Origin: an uncultured Oscillospiraceae bacterium | GTDB taxonomy: Bacteria > Bacillota > Clostridia > Oscillospirales > Oscillospiraceae | Direction: 5' to 3' | Assembly: GCA_934622035.1 (NCBI GenBank) | Contig: CAKTVG010000001.1 | Span: 124,001-188,000, forward strand | DNA: 64,000 nucleotides | Shown: positions 1 to 8,642 of the stretch, piece by piece | Layout: every line of letters begins with the position of its first letter | Position numbering within the stretch: the stretch's first letter is position 1 | Translations under genes and position numbers: made by a program | Notes under the pieces: generated by a model | Database searches by the model: none | The model's input: the letters and a program-made list of their open reading frames with translations, nothing else | Told to the model about the DNA's origin: nothing

Positions 1-6
1 AACCGA

Positions 7-654
7 ATGTTTTCACAAACACTGTCCAATATTCTGCGCGCGGTTGCGTCTTCCCTGGAGACGCCGGTCGTGCTGGTTTTGCTGCTTCTGATGGCGGCGG
101 CGCTGGTGCTGCTCGGCAACCTGATCGTCGAGTGCTTCACGGAGCGGCGGCATCTGAAGGTCTGCCTGCCGGAGCTGCTTGACGAGCTGCGCGCCGCCTC
201 GCCGGAGGAGCTGCCGGATTGCATTGAAAAAAGCGGCCTTCTGCGGCGGCAGAAGCGGGCGCTTCTGGAGGTCACGCGCCATCCGGCGCTGACGCAGGAC
301 ATGCGCGAGGCGCTGGCCATCCGTCTTCTGGACGAGGAAAAGCAGCGCCATGCGAAAATCGTCCGCCTGTCCGACCTCGTCGCCAAGCTCGGGCCGATGT
401 TCGGCCTGCTGGGCACGCTGATCCCCCTCGGCCCCGGCATCATCGCGCTGGGGCAGGGCGACACCTTCACGCTGTCAAACTCCCTTCTGACCGCGTTTGA
501 CACGACGATCGCTGGCCTGATCTGCGCGGCCTTTGCCGTCGTGATTTCCATGATCCGCAAGAGCTGGTACGCAAACGACATGTCCCTTTTGGAAACCGCA
601 ATGGAATGCGTTGTGGAGGTGAGCCAACATGCTGAAACGAAAGCTGAGGCGTGA
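7..654 (+). CDS. MotA/TolQ/ExbB-type proton channel protein
   Basis: This is a 215-residue membrane protein of the MotA/TolQ/ExbB family, the subunit that, with an ExbD/TolR/MotB partner, turns ion flow into mechanical work on an envelope protein. One hydrophobic segment lies at about residues 20-41, followed by a charged cytoplasmic stretch (about 42-122). A second segment has the Gly/Pro-rich signature LGPMFGLLGTLIPLG (about 128-142), and a third follows DTTIAGL (about 166-190). The glycine-rich motif followed by a TTxxGL helix is typical of the family. The ATG lies six bases from the window edge, so its ribosome site and any upstream operon genes are not visible, but the N-terminus looks complete. 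The next gene overlaps its 3' end by 26 bases, so the two are probably translationally coupled. The family call is firm; the process it powers is unknown. Confidence 0.88.
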   Translation: MFSQTLSNILRAVASSLETPVVLVLLLLMAAALVLLGNLIVECFTERRHLKVCLPELLDELRAASPEELPDCIEKSGLLRRQKRALLEVTRHPALTQDMREALAIRLLDEEKQRHAKIVRLSDLVAKLGPMFGLLGTLIPLGPGIIALGQGDTFTLSNSLLTAFDTTIAGLICAAFAVVISMIRKSWYANDMSLLETAMECVVEVSQHAETKAEA

Positions 655-931
655 GGAGGCCGAGAGCGAGGACGTCAACCCTATGGAGGGTGTGGCGAAC
701 CTCGCGGACGTGATGCTGGTGCTGGCCGTCGGCATGATGCTGGCGCTGGTCGTCGCATGGAACGTGGACATTTCCGGCTCGAATGACCCGCTGCCCGTTA
801 CCCCGGTGCAGGACGGCCACGAGCAGGTCTGGGACACCGACGGCGAGGCGCCGGAGGATCTCGGCCTGACGGAGTACGGTAAGGTCTACAGAGACGAGGA
901 CGGAAATCTGTATATTTTGGAAGACAACTGA
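629..931 (+). CDS. DUF2149-type, ExbD-like membrane protein
   Basis: A 100-residue protein with one transmembrane helix (about residues 25-47) and an acidic extracytoplasmic tail. The start of the helix reads LADVMLVL with Asp27 at the membrane entry. ExbD and TolR carry the proton-conducting Asp in a nearly identical FIDVMLVL context, so I infer this is the ion-channel partner of the preceding ExbB-like protein. DUF2149 proteins are known beside MotA/TolQ/ExbB genes in methanogens and clostridia. A GGAGGTGAG ribosome site lies inside the upstream gene, seven bases ahead of the ATG. It lacks the long periplasmic domain of Gram-negative ExbD, having only about 50 residues outside. The surface-protein gene follows 37 bases downstream. 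Confidence 0.8.
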   Translation: MLKRKLRREEAESEDVNPMEGVANLADVMLVLAVGMMLALVVAWNVDISGSNDPLPVTPVQDGHEQVWDTDGEAPEDLGLTEYGKVYRDEDGNLYILEDN

Positions 932-968
932 GCCTTTTGAATAGAAATCAGGAAAAGGAGAAGAAGCG

Positions 969-3900
969 ATGAAACATCCTGCAAACAGAGCGCTTGCCCT
1001 GCTGCTGGCGGTGCTGCTTGCCGTGGGAACCCTGCTTGTCCCCGCCGCGGCGGCCTCCGGCGACTACGCCATGTCGCTCTCCACCGAAACGGTCGCGCCC
1101 GGCGAGACCGCAGAGATGACGCTGCGATTCACGACAGCCAGCGCCAGCCGTTCCATTGCGGTCGATCTCGACTGGGATGCGGACGGCATCACCTTTGACG
1201 CCGAGACCGGCGTGGACGCGGGGGACTGCCTCGTGGACACCGACGCCGCCTACCGCAACGGCTTTGAGCTCTTCCGCGACGAGGCAAAGACGCCCTTCGC
1301 CGCCGGAAGCTACACCGTGAAGCTCAAGCTCCGGGTCGCGGCGGATACCGCTCCCGGCGAGTATGAGATTTTCTTCGACACGGCGGACATCTGCGACGAA
1401 ACCGGCGCAACGCCCTGGAATGTGGAAACCACCGGCGGCAAGATCATCGTTGCCGAAAAGGCGGAGGAGTCGCTCCTGCACGGCGGCGAGACGCTGGAAA
1501 AGGGCGGCAGCTACACCCTTGCGGACGACGCCGCCGGCATCATCACCGTCGCCACGACCGAGCCGGTCACCGTCTCCGGCAGCGGCGTTGCCTGGGATTC
1601 CTCCTACAGCTATACCGCAGACACGGTCAAGTACGCAAACCTGAAGCTTGAATGCTCCAAGGCCTCCGGCGCGCAGCTGACCCTGAAGGACATGTTCCTC
1701 GAGGACAGGGCGGACACCAGCCCGCTGGTCAACTTCGCGGGAACCGGCAACTGCCTGAACTTTGAGGGAACCGTCGTCATGGGCAAGTACGGCCAGGGGC
1801 AGGGTACCTATGCCGCCATCCATGTTCCGCAGGACGCCGAATTGACCATCGGCGGCGCGGGCACGCTCTACCTCTATAAGACCTCCGGCGGCTCCGGCAT
1901 CGGCGGCAACAAGGGCGAAATGAACGGCACGATCGTCTTCGCCATGACCGGCACGGCCTTTATCAAAGGCACGAAGCAGGGCGCCGTCATCGGCGTGGGC
2001 ACCGGCGCAAAGGGCACGGGCCTTCCCGGCACAGTGACCTTCCGTTCCGGCGAATATAACCTGATCTCCAACTCCCGCGGCGCGGTCATCGGCGGCAGCG
2101 CGGGCGGCGACGGCGCGTCCGAGGGCACCGAGGTGCGCTTCGAGGGCGGCACCGTCAGCATCAACACCGACTACTCCGGCTCCTCCGTGGGCGGCGGCGG
2201 TTACGCCGAGGGCAACGATTCCTCCGGCGGCACCGTGATCCTCACCGGCGGCTCCCTACGCACCTACGTCGATAAGAACGCGGCGAAAAACGTCGGTCAG
2301 AGCGGCTTTTATAAGGGCCTGCCCATGCCCGAGGGCGTGAACAACGTCAGCATGACCGCAGAGCGCAAGAACGCGGCGGGAGAGGATGTCTACCTCTGCA
2401 TCGTGGACACCAAGGGCGTCGAGCCCGATGCCAACGGGCAGTATACCGTCACCGTGGACGGTAAGAAGTACTATACCGGCGGCCTGCATGACTACGGCTT
2501 TGTGCAGGAGGGCCTGGACAAGGGCGAGCAGCTTTCGCTCACCTCCACCGTCTCCAACTGGTACAGGAACGGCGAAACCCGCCTGTTCGTCTATCTGACC
2601 GGTGAGGCGCACACGATTCAGGTCAACGACGCGGAAGCCTATCAGGTCAGCTTTGACAGCGCTGCCATCGGCACGATTGCCGAGTGCAACGGTGAGATTT
2701 TCTCCGCCGCCGCTGCCGACCACATCGAGCTGGACAAGACCGAGCTGCGCCTAAGCGCCGCCGGGGAAGCCGCTCAGCTCACCGCGACGGCGACTGCCGG
2801 TCTGAGCGTGAAGTGGGAATCCTCCGACGAGACCATCGCAAGGGTCGATCAGAACGGCCTCGTGACCGCCGTGGCAAACGGCGTTGCGACGATCACCGCA
2901 ACGGCCGGTGAGGCCAGCGCGAAGTGCACCGTCCTTGTCGGCGCGTGCCCTGTCTTCTTCTTCCCGAAGCAGGAGAATGCGGTCGTCACCGTTTCCGACT
3001 ATGTGACAAACTTCCCGGTTTATCCCTACGCCTCCGGAGAGGAGAATGGCTATGTCGTCGTTCTGACGCCGGGCGCTTACACCTATACCGTCACCGCCAG
3101 CGGCTATTACGGCTCCACCTGCGGCTTTACGGTCAACGCTGACGGCACGGTCAAGTTCACCACGAGCTGGTCGAACACCGTCCTGACGCAGTACGGCCTG
3201 ACCGATCTGCTCGACGGCGCGAAGGCGACCTTCCGCCCGGAGCTGGAGGTTTTCACGAAGTCCGCCAACGCGGGCGCGTGGGATGGCGTCACGCTGGACG
3301 TGAGCTGGTTCGACCCGGCAAACACGACCCACACCATCTCCACCCCGGCGCAGCTGGCCGGCCTTGCCGCCATCGTCAACGGCATTTACAACAACGAAAT
3401 CGAAGGCATCATCGATTATGACGCCAACGGCGTGCTCACCCGCTTTACCCCGGAGAGCTACGACGCCCTCGCGACCGCCAAGATCAAGGCGCGCTGCACC
3501 AGCGGCAACGCGACCAGCGGCGGCGCGGGTCTGAATCAGGTTACCTCCAACGACTACTACTTCAGCGCCCTGGGCTATGACTTTGACGGCCAGACCGTCA
3601 AGCTGGCGGCCGACCTCGACATGGGCGGCTATCAGGACGAAAACGGCAATTGGACCGGCGCGCGCTACATGACCATCGGCGGCCAGTCTCAGATGCACTA
3701 TGTCAAGACCGGCATCGCCGACGGCTATTCCCACCTCGGCGCATCCTTCAACGGCACCTTCGACGGCCAGGGCCACCTCGTTTATAACATCTACTGCAAC
3801 CGCTATTCCGTCACCGCCTACGGCGACAGCGCCACCATCGGCCTGATCGGACGCCTCGGCATCCACGACAGCGACTACAGCACCTGGAAAAAGCAGGGCA

Positions 3901-6659
3901 CCGGCGGCGGCAATTATCCTCCCGTCAATCCCACCGTGCGCAACGTCGCCGTCGCGGGCTACTTCTACGGCCGCCGCTCTGTCGGCGCGATCGTCGGCAA
4001 GACCGGCCACACGGCGAAAAATGACCTCGGCGACGGCTCCGTCGGCGCGATCATTGAAAACTGCGTGAACTTCGCCACCGTGCACAACACGGACTCCAAG
4101 GGTGTCGGCGGCATCGTCGGCGCAAGCTGGAACGGCGGCGTGATCCGCAATTGCGTCAACTTCGGCAAGATCTATTCCTCCTACGGCTGCCCGACCGGCG
4201 GCATCGCAGGCTCGAACGAGAACGCCATCGTCAACTCCTACAACATGGGCGAGGTCTCCAACACCAGCGGCAAAAACAGCTACGCCATGGCCATCGGCAC
4301 GAACAACGGCGGCGGCACCGACGTGCGCAACTGCTACTGGCTCACCGGCTCCGCGCCCGGCGGCGGCTACTACGGCTCCGTCAATGACAAGACGCAGATC
4401 GTTGAGATCACCGACAACTACAACGAAACCACCCTCACCGCCGCGCAGTTCATGCAGAACGAGAAGTTCGTCACGCTGCTCAACGGTAAGGACAGCCGCG
4501 TATTCAAGCAGGCTACCACTACGGATGCAACCTATACCCACCTGAACGCCGCCGGTTACGCCGGCGCGCCCGTGCCGCGCATCTTCTGCGCCGACACCTC
4601 CACCCTGACGAAGATCGAAAAGGTTTCCGATCCGGATAAGCTGACCTATGTCGAGGGCGAACGCTTCGACCCGATCGGCCTGGATGTCCGCGCCTACTGG
4701 TCCGACGGCACGGAAGAAAAGCTGGAGGATTATACCTACAGCATCGACCGTGCATTCGAGTTGGGCGACACGGAGATCACCGTCAACGTCAAGGCGGGCA
4801 GCATGGTTTCCTCCTACACCTTCAAGATCACCGTCATTCCGGTCAGCCTCGATTCCCTGAAGATCAAGACGCAGCCTACTCGCCGCGCCTACAACGAGGG
4901 CGACACCTTTGACCCGGACGGCCTGAAGGTTGAGATTCACTACACCAACGGCACGACGGCGACGGCCGTCTGGGCGGACGGCAAGTTCGCCGATTCCGAG
5001 GACGAGACCAAAACCTATGACATCAGGCTCGTCGGCGTGGATGCGCCGCTGACCGCGGAGCAGGACGGCAAGCCCGTCGTCGTCTCCTACACCTTCACGG
5101 ACGGCGTGACCAGGACTGCCGACACGGCGGAGCTGACCGTCATTCCCGCCGCAAACAAGCCCAAGCAGGATGTTAACGGCTATTATTTGGTCGGCACGCC
5201 TGCGGAGCTGGACTGGATCGCCGCGCAGGTCAATAACGGCATCGAGCCGGACCTCAAGGCCAGACTGACGGCGGACATCACCGCCTCTGAAGCCTTCGAG
5301 CCCATCGGCTCCTCGATCAGCACGAAGCGCTTCAAGGGCATCCTCGACGGCGACGGCCACCGCGTCACCCTGAACCTTGTGCGCGACAAAAACAATACCG
5401 CGCTCATCGGCTACAGCGACAGCGCGACGATCCGCAATGTCATTACCGCGGGCACCGTCACCGCAGCGGGCAACCGCATGTATGTCGCGGCGCTGGTCGG
5501 TCAGGCGGAGAATAACACGCTGATTGAAAACTGCGGCAACGAGGCCGCCGTTACCTGCGGCGGTACGCCCGTCGGCGGTCTGGTTGGCAGCGCGGCGGGT
5601 ACGACCACCATCCGCGGCTGCTACAACTGGGGCGTCGTTGACGGTACCGCAACAAGCAACAAGGCCGTCGGCGGCATCGCCGGTGAGGTGAAGGCCGCAG
5701 GCTGCAAGGTCGAAAACTGCTACAACTGGGGCAGCATCACCGGCGGCTCCGGCACCATGTACGGCGTCGGCGGCATCATCGGCAAGGTATCGGCCAAGGC
5801 GACTGTGACCAATGTCTACAACGCCGGCACCATTACCAACCGCTACACCCTCTATGGCAATCAGGACAAGTACGCCACCGCCATCATTGGCAATGTCTCC
5901 AGCACAAATGCGCAGAATGTGAGCAATTATTACTGGCTCGAGGGCAGCAGCGTCAATGCACTCGGCAGCTCCAGCCCCACGGCGGAGAACAAGCTGACCG
6001 CGGAGGAGCTGAAGGCGGCGGCAGAAAAGCTGGGCGACGCCTTCAAGACCAATGCCAACGGCTATCCGCTGCTCAAGTGGCAGCCGGACGGCGCGCACGA
6101 GCACAACTGGGGCGAATGGACGACCGTGAAGGAACCCACCTGCATGGAAACCGGCACGGAGGAGCGCATCTGCTCCGTCGGCGGCGAGAAGGAAACCCGC
6201 GAGCTGCCCATGACCCCGCACATGGATGCGGATCACGATTACAAGTGCGACGACTGCGGCGCAGCGCTGAAGGATGCACCGAAGCTCACCTACGGCGATG
6301 GCCAGACCTGGACGAAGGGCACGCAGAAGGAGCTGACCTTTGTGTCCGATGCCGATCTGGAGGACTTCCTGACCGTCATGGTCGACGGCAGCGAGACGAA
6401 GGAATATGCCCTGGGCGAAAAGACCACACAGGTCACGCTCAAGGCGGTATATCTGGAAACGCTCTCCGTCGGCAAGCATACGCTGCGCATCGTTTCCCGC
6501 AACGGCGCGGTCGAGGTCAAGTTCGAGATTCTGGCTGCAAAGTCGGCGTCTCCCGCGACCGGCGACGCCGGAATGCCGATGCTCTATGCGACGCTGGCAG
6601 TGGCTGCCCTGGCAGGCATGCTGTTCCTGCTTCGCAAAAAGCAGTACCGCGCCAAATAA
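969..6659 (+). CDS. Giant multidomain surface protein (GLUG and Ig-like repeats, SPATG sorting signal)
   Basis: A 1,896-residue secreted protein that begins with a signal peptide (about residues 1-29, ending VPAAAA). Visible parts in order: a cohesin-like beta domain (about 30-160); a glycine-rich beta-helix-like region (about 168-450); a BIG2 Ig-like domain (about 586-657); GLUG-type repeats of the form VGGIVG...N.CVNFG (about 1010-1120); two bacterial Ig-like Big_3 domains, each with a YxxGxxFDPxGL motif (about 1205-1390); a second GLUG set (about 1440-1660); a small Cys-containing HNWGEW module (about 1711-1768); and a C-terminal SPATGD motif, hydrophobic helix and basic tail (about 1862-1896). 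The last part matches a sortase substrate with the (S/P)PxTG motif known from Clostridioides difficile. AAAGGAG precedes the ATG. The gene sits 37 bases after the ExbD-like gene, so it probably shares that operon. It is likely a wall-anchored adhesin or binding protein with unknown ligand. Confidence 0.85.
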   Translation: MKHPANRALALLLAVLLAVGTLLVPAAAASGDYAMSLSTETVAPGETAEMTLRFTTASASRSIAVDLDWDADGITFDAETGVDAGDCLVDTDAAYRNGFELFRDEAKTPFAAGSYTVKLKLRVAADTAPGEYEIFFDTADICDETGATPWNVETTGGKIIVAEKAEESLLHGGETLEKGGSYTLADDAAGIITVATTEPVTVSGSGVAWDSSYSYTADTVKYANLKLECSKASGAQLTLKDMFLEDRADTSPLVNFAGTGNCLNFEGTVVMGKYGQGQGTYAAIHVPQDAELTIGGAGTLYLYKTSGGSGIGGNKGEMNGTIVFAMTGTAFIKGTKQGAVIGVGTGAKGTGLPGTVTFRSGEYNLISNSRGAVIGGSAGGDGASEGTEVRFEGGTVSINTDYSGSSVGGGGYAEGNDSSGGTVILTGGSLRTYVDKNAAKNVGQSGFYKGLPMPEGVNNVSMTAERKNAAGEDVYLCIVDTKGVEPDANGQYTVTVDGKKYYTGGLHDYGFVQEGLDKGEQLSLTSTVSNWYRNGETRLFVYLTGEAHTIQVNDAEAYQVSFDSAAIGTIAECNGEIFSAAAADHIELDKTELRLSAAGEAAQLTATATAGLSVKWESSDETIARVDQNGLVTAVANGVATITATAGEASAKCTVLVGACPVFFFPKQENAVVTVSDYVTNFPVYPYASGEENGYVVVLTPGAYTYTVTASGYYGSTCGFTVNADGTVKFTTSWSNTVLTQYGLTDLLDGAKATFRPELEVFTKSANAGAWDGVTLDVSWFDPANTTHTISTPAQLAGLAAIVNGIYNNEIEGIIDYDANGVLTRFTPESYDALATAKIKARCTSGNATSGGAGLNQVTSNDYYFSALGYDFDGQTVKLAADLDMGGYQDENGNWTGARYMTIGGQSQMHYVKTGIADGYSHLGASFNGTFDGQGHLVYNIYCNRYSVTAYGDSATIGLIGRLGIHDSDYSTWKKQGTGGGNYPPVNPTVRNVAVAGYFYGRRSVGAIVGKTGHTAKNDLGDGSVGAIIENCVNFATVHNTDSKGVGGIVGASWNGGVIRNCVNFGKIYSSYGCPTGGIAGSNENAIVNSYNMGEVSNTSGKNSYAMAIGTNNGGGTDVRNCYWLTGSAPGGGYYGSVNDKTQIVEITDNYNETTLTAAQFMQNEKFVTLLNGKDSRVFKQATTTDATYTHLNAAGYAGAPVPRIFCADTSTLTKIEKVSDPDKLTYVEGERFDPIGLDVRAYWSDGTEEKLEDYTYSIDRAFELGDTEITVNVKAGSMVSSYTFKITVIPVSLDSLKIKTQPTRRAYNEGDTFDPDGLKVEIHYTNGTTATAVWADGKFADSEDETKTYDIRLVGVDAPLTAEQDGKPVVVSYTFTDGVTRTADTAELTVIPAANKPKQDVNGYYLVGTPAELDWIAAQVNNGIEPDLKARLTADITASEAFEPIGSSISTKRFKGILDGDGHRVTLNLVRDKNNTALIGYSDSATIRNVITAGTVTAAGNRMYVAALVGQAENNTLIENCGNEAAVTCGGTPVGGLVGSAAGTTTIRGCYNWGVVDGTATSNKAVGGIAGEVKAAGCKVENCYNWGSITGGSGTMYGVGGIIGKVSAKATVTNVYNAGTITNRYTLYGNQDKYATAIIGNVSSTNAQNVSNYYWLEGSSVNALGSSSPTAENKLTAEELKAAAEKLGDAFKTNANGYPLLKWQPDGAHEHNWGEWTTVKEPTCMETGTEERICSVGGEKETRELPMTPHMDADHDYKCDDCGAALKDAPKLTYGDGQTWTKGTQKELTFVSDADLEDFLTVMVDGSETKEYALGEKTTQVTLKAVYLETLSVGKHTLRIVSRNGAVEVKFEILAAKSASPATGDAGMPMLYATLAVAALAGMLFLLRKKQYRAK

Positions 6660-6679
6660 AAGAAGTATTTCAATAAAAG

Positions 6680-6710
6680 GCCCCGCCGGTCGATGACCGG
6701 CGGGGCTTTT
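6680..6710 (+). terminator. Rho-independent terminator
   Basis: An 11-bp G+C-rich stem (GCCCCGCCGGT / ACCGGCGGGGC) with a five-base loop is followed by TTTT. It lies 20 bases after the stop codon of the surface-protein gene and closes that operon. Confidence 0.9.
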
Positions 6711-6855
6711 GCATCATGGGCAGTATGTTCAAATGCGCGGAAGACAAAAACGCGCAGGGGACGGGTTTTCCGCTACGTCGGAATCGGCCTCTGTTTTTGA
6801 TGGTGCGTATCGAATTTGCGGCCGCTGCGCGCGGATTTGGTATGGTCATTGTTTA

Positions 6856-6903
6856 CCCTCTCCGTCCTCGCTACGCTCGGCTGCCTCTCCCAAAGGGAGA
6901 GGC
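6856..6903. repeat. Intergenic repeat-like element with perfect hairpin
   Basis: The stretch between the terminator at 6710 and the methyltransferase gene at 6917 has no gene. It contains a CCCTCTCC block, a middle segment and then GCCTCTCC-CAAAG-GGAGAGGC at 6883-6903, a perfect inverted repeat. From memory, such CCCTCTCC...GGGAGAGGC elements recur in intergenic regions of gut clostridia. Only one copy is visible here. It could also serve as a weak terminator for the minus-strand methyltransferase gene. Confidence 0.45.
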
Positions 6904-6916
6904 AAAGGAAAAACTG

Positions 6917-7741
6917 TCAATCCATGGGGCAGTAACGGCTCAGCTGATAAAAGGCGACGGCGCTGGCGGCGGCGACGTTCAGCGAATCCACGCCGTGGGA
7001 CATCGGAATGCGCGCAACATAATCGCAGTGCGCGATGGTGTCGCGTGCGAGGCCGTCGCCCTCCGTGCCGAGCACGACGGCAAGCCGCGGCTCCGCCGTC
7101 AAACGCGGGTCGGCAATGTCCAGCGAGTCCTCGCGCAGCGCCGTGGCGACGGTACGAAAGCCCATGCCGTGCAGCAGCGCGTGCCAGTCGGCGTCCTCCG
7201 GGAAATAGGCCCAGGGAACCTGGAAAACCGTCCCCATGCTCACGCGCAGGGCGCGGCGGTAGAGTGGGTCGCTCCCGGCGGCGGTCAGCAGCACCGCTTC
7301 CATGCCCAGCGCGGCGGCGGAGCGGAAAATGGCGCCCAGATTCGTCGGGTTCATCACGTTTTCCAGCACGGCGATGCGCCGCGCGTTCCGGCACACCGCC
7401 TCCGGCGCCGGAAGGGCGGGACGGCGCATGGCGCAGAGCATGCCGCGCGTGAGATGAAAGCCGGTGAGCTGCGTCAGAACCTCCAACTCGGCGACGAAAA
7501 CCGGAACATCCGGGCAGCGCTCCAGAAGCGCCTTGCCCTTGCCGAGGGCGTGCTTTCGCTCCATGAGGAAGGAAACGGGCACACAGCCCGCGTCCAGTGC
7601 CCGGCCGATGACGAGGGGGCTTTCCGCAATGAACAGGGCGTTGACCGGGTCGGCGCGGTTGACGAGCTGATTTTCCGTCAGCCGGGCGTAGACGTCCAGT
7701 GCAGGGTCGGAAAAATTCGTAATTTCAATGAATTCAGGCAT
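6917..7741 (-). CDS. TrmH/SpoU-family RNA 2'-O-methyltransferase
   Basis: A 274-residue SPOUT methyltransferase, predicted to transfer a methyl group from S-adenosylmethionine to a ribose 2'-OH in rRNA or tRNA. The C-terminal catalytic domain shows the three SpoU motifs: NPTNLGAIFRSA (about 130-141), VVLGTEGDGL (about 220-229) and IPMSHGVDSLNVAAASAV (about 243-260), which form the trefoil-knot cofactor pocket. The N-terminal part (about 20-105) resembles the substrate-binding domain of this family. The gene is directly downstream of the rlmA-like gene on the same strand (14-base gap), so both are probably one RNA-modification operon. The modified nucleotide cannot be told from sequence alone. 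Confidence 0.88.
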   Translation of the reverse strand: MPEFIEITNFSDPALDVYARLTENQLVNRADPVNALFIAESPLVIGRALDAGCVPVSFLMERKHALGKGKALLERCPDVPVFVAELEVLTQLTGFHLTRGMLCAMRRPALPAPEAVCRNARRIAVLENVMNPTNLGAIFRSAAALGMEAVLLTAAGSDPLYRRALRVSMGTVFQVPWAYFPEDADWHALLHGMGFRTVATALREDSLDIADPRLTAEPRLAVVLGTEGDGLARDTIAHCDYVARIPMSHGVDSLNVAAASAVAFYQLSRYCPMD

Positions 7742-7755
7742 GGCCGGTCCTCCTG

Positions 7756-8559
7756 TCAGGCTTTTTGATAGACGTTGAAAATAACCTGCGTGCGGTCCTC
7801 TAAGCGGGAGACCTGCGCCAGGCGCTGCGCGCCGTCCTTGGTGATGCGCCAGAAATGCGGTGTCATGGACAGCAGATTCTCCACCTGCTGCGCATCGTCC
7901 AGACAGAAGGAGAATTCCAGGGTCTCTTCGTGCAGGCGAGTGAAGCCGGGGAGCTGCGGATGCAGCTCCTTTTCTTTATGGTGCAGCTCCGGGTAGATCA
8001 GCGATTTCAGCTGCGGCAGGTGGTTCTGTCCGGCAAGCACCTGGAGGAAAACGCCGCCGCTTGTCAGAACGCGGGAGAATTCCTCCGGCAGCGTCAGGGC
8101 GAACATGGACAACAGCGCGTCAAAGGACGCGTCTGCAAAGGGCAGGTGAGAGGCCGTGGCGACAAGAAAATGCGCGCTCTTTTCCCGCACGGCGGCGAAG
8201 CGCACGGCCTCGCGGGAAATGTCTATGCCCCACCGCTCGGGAATCTGCGGCAGGCGGGAGAGATAATAGCCCTCGCCGCAGCCGGCGTCGAGCAGGCTCC
8301 GGCAGTCTGGACAGAACTGCGCCAGCAGCGCGTCGATGCGTTCGGCGATAGGCGCGTAGTAGCCGCCGTTCAGAAAATCCCGGCGCGCGGCGACCTGCTC
8401 CCTTGTGTCGCCGGGGTGTAGAGAGTGCTTTTGTGTGACGGGCAACAGGTTTACATAACCATGCCTTGCGACGTCAAAGCTGTGCCCGGCAGGGCAGAAC
8501 CAGACTCTTTCGCCGCGAGTGAGCGGCGCAGTGCAGACGGGACAGCATACGGTTGTCAT
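7756..8559 (-). CDS. rlmA: RlmA-like 23S rRNA (guanine-N1)-methyltransferase
   Basis: A 267-residue S-adenosylmethionine-dependent methyltransferase. The N-terminus carries a zinc-ribbon pattern (CCPVC, later FCPAGHSFD), followed by GYVNLLP, which is characteristic of RlmA/TlrB enzymes that methylate G745 or G748 of 23S rRNA. The Rossmann motif LLDAGCGEGYYLS follows at about residues 87-99. I start at the ATG at 8559, eight bases after GGAG. An in-frame GTG 33 bases further upstream has no ribosome site and would add non-conserved residues. The gene diverges from the polysaccharide deacetylase; only 83 bases separate the two starts. The exact target (G745 or G748) is inferred from the family. 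Confidence 0.85.
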   Translation of the reverse strand: MTTVCCPVCTAPLTRGERVWFCPAGHSFDVARHGYVNLLPVTQKHSLHPGDTREQVAARRDFLNGGYYAPIAERIDALLAQFCPDCRSLLDAGCGEGYYLSRLPQIPERWGIDISREAVRFAAVREKSAHFLVATASHLPFADASFDALLSMFALTLPEEFSRVLTSGGVFLQVLAGQNHLPQLKSLIYPELHHKEKELHPQLPGFTRLHEETLEFSFCLDDAQQVENLLSMTPHFWRITKDGAQRLAQVSRLEDRTQVIFNVYQKA

Positions 8560-8642
8560 GGGGAAGACTCCAATTCTATCAAAAATTTCCACCCCGCTTC
8601 ACTGCGCAGCGGCACATACTAAATGGGAAAGGGGCGGGGAAT

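Noticed and set aside
4030..5950. Short repeats in the surface-protein gene considered as a CRISPR or minisatellite array
   Set aside because: The repetition is at the protein level (GLUG motifs), irregular in DNA and inside one open frame.
2751..6479. Very long minus-strand open frame (1,242 codons) opposite the surface-protein gene
   Set aside because: It mirrors a G+C-rich coding region, has repetitive Ala/Val/Gly-rich sequence, no ribosome site and no recognisable domain; the plus-strand protein has clear domains and signals.
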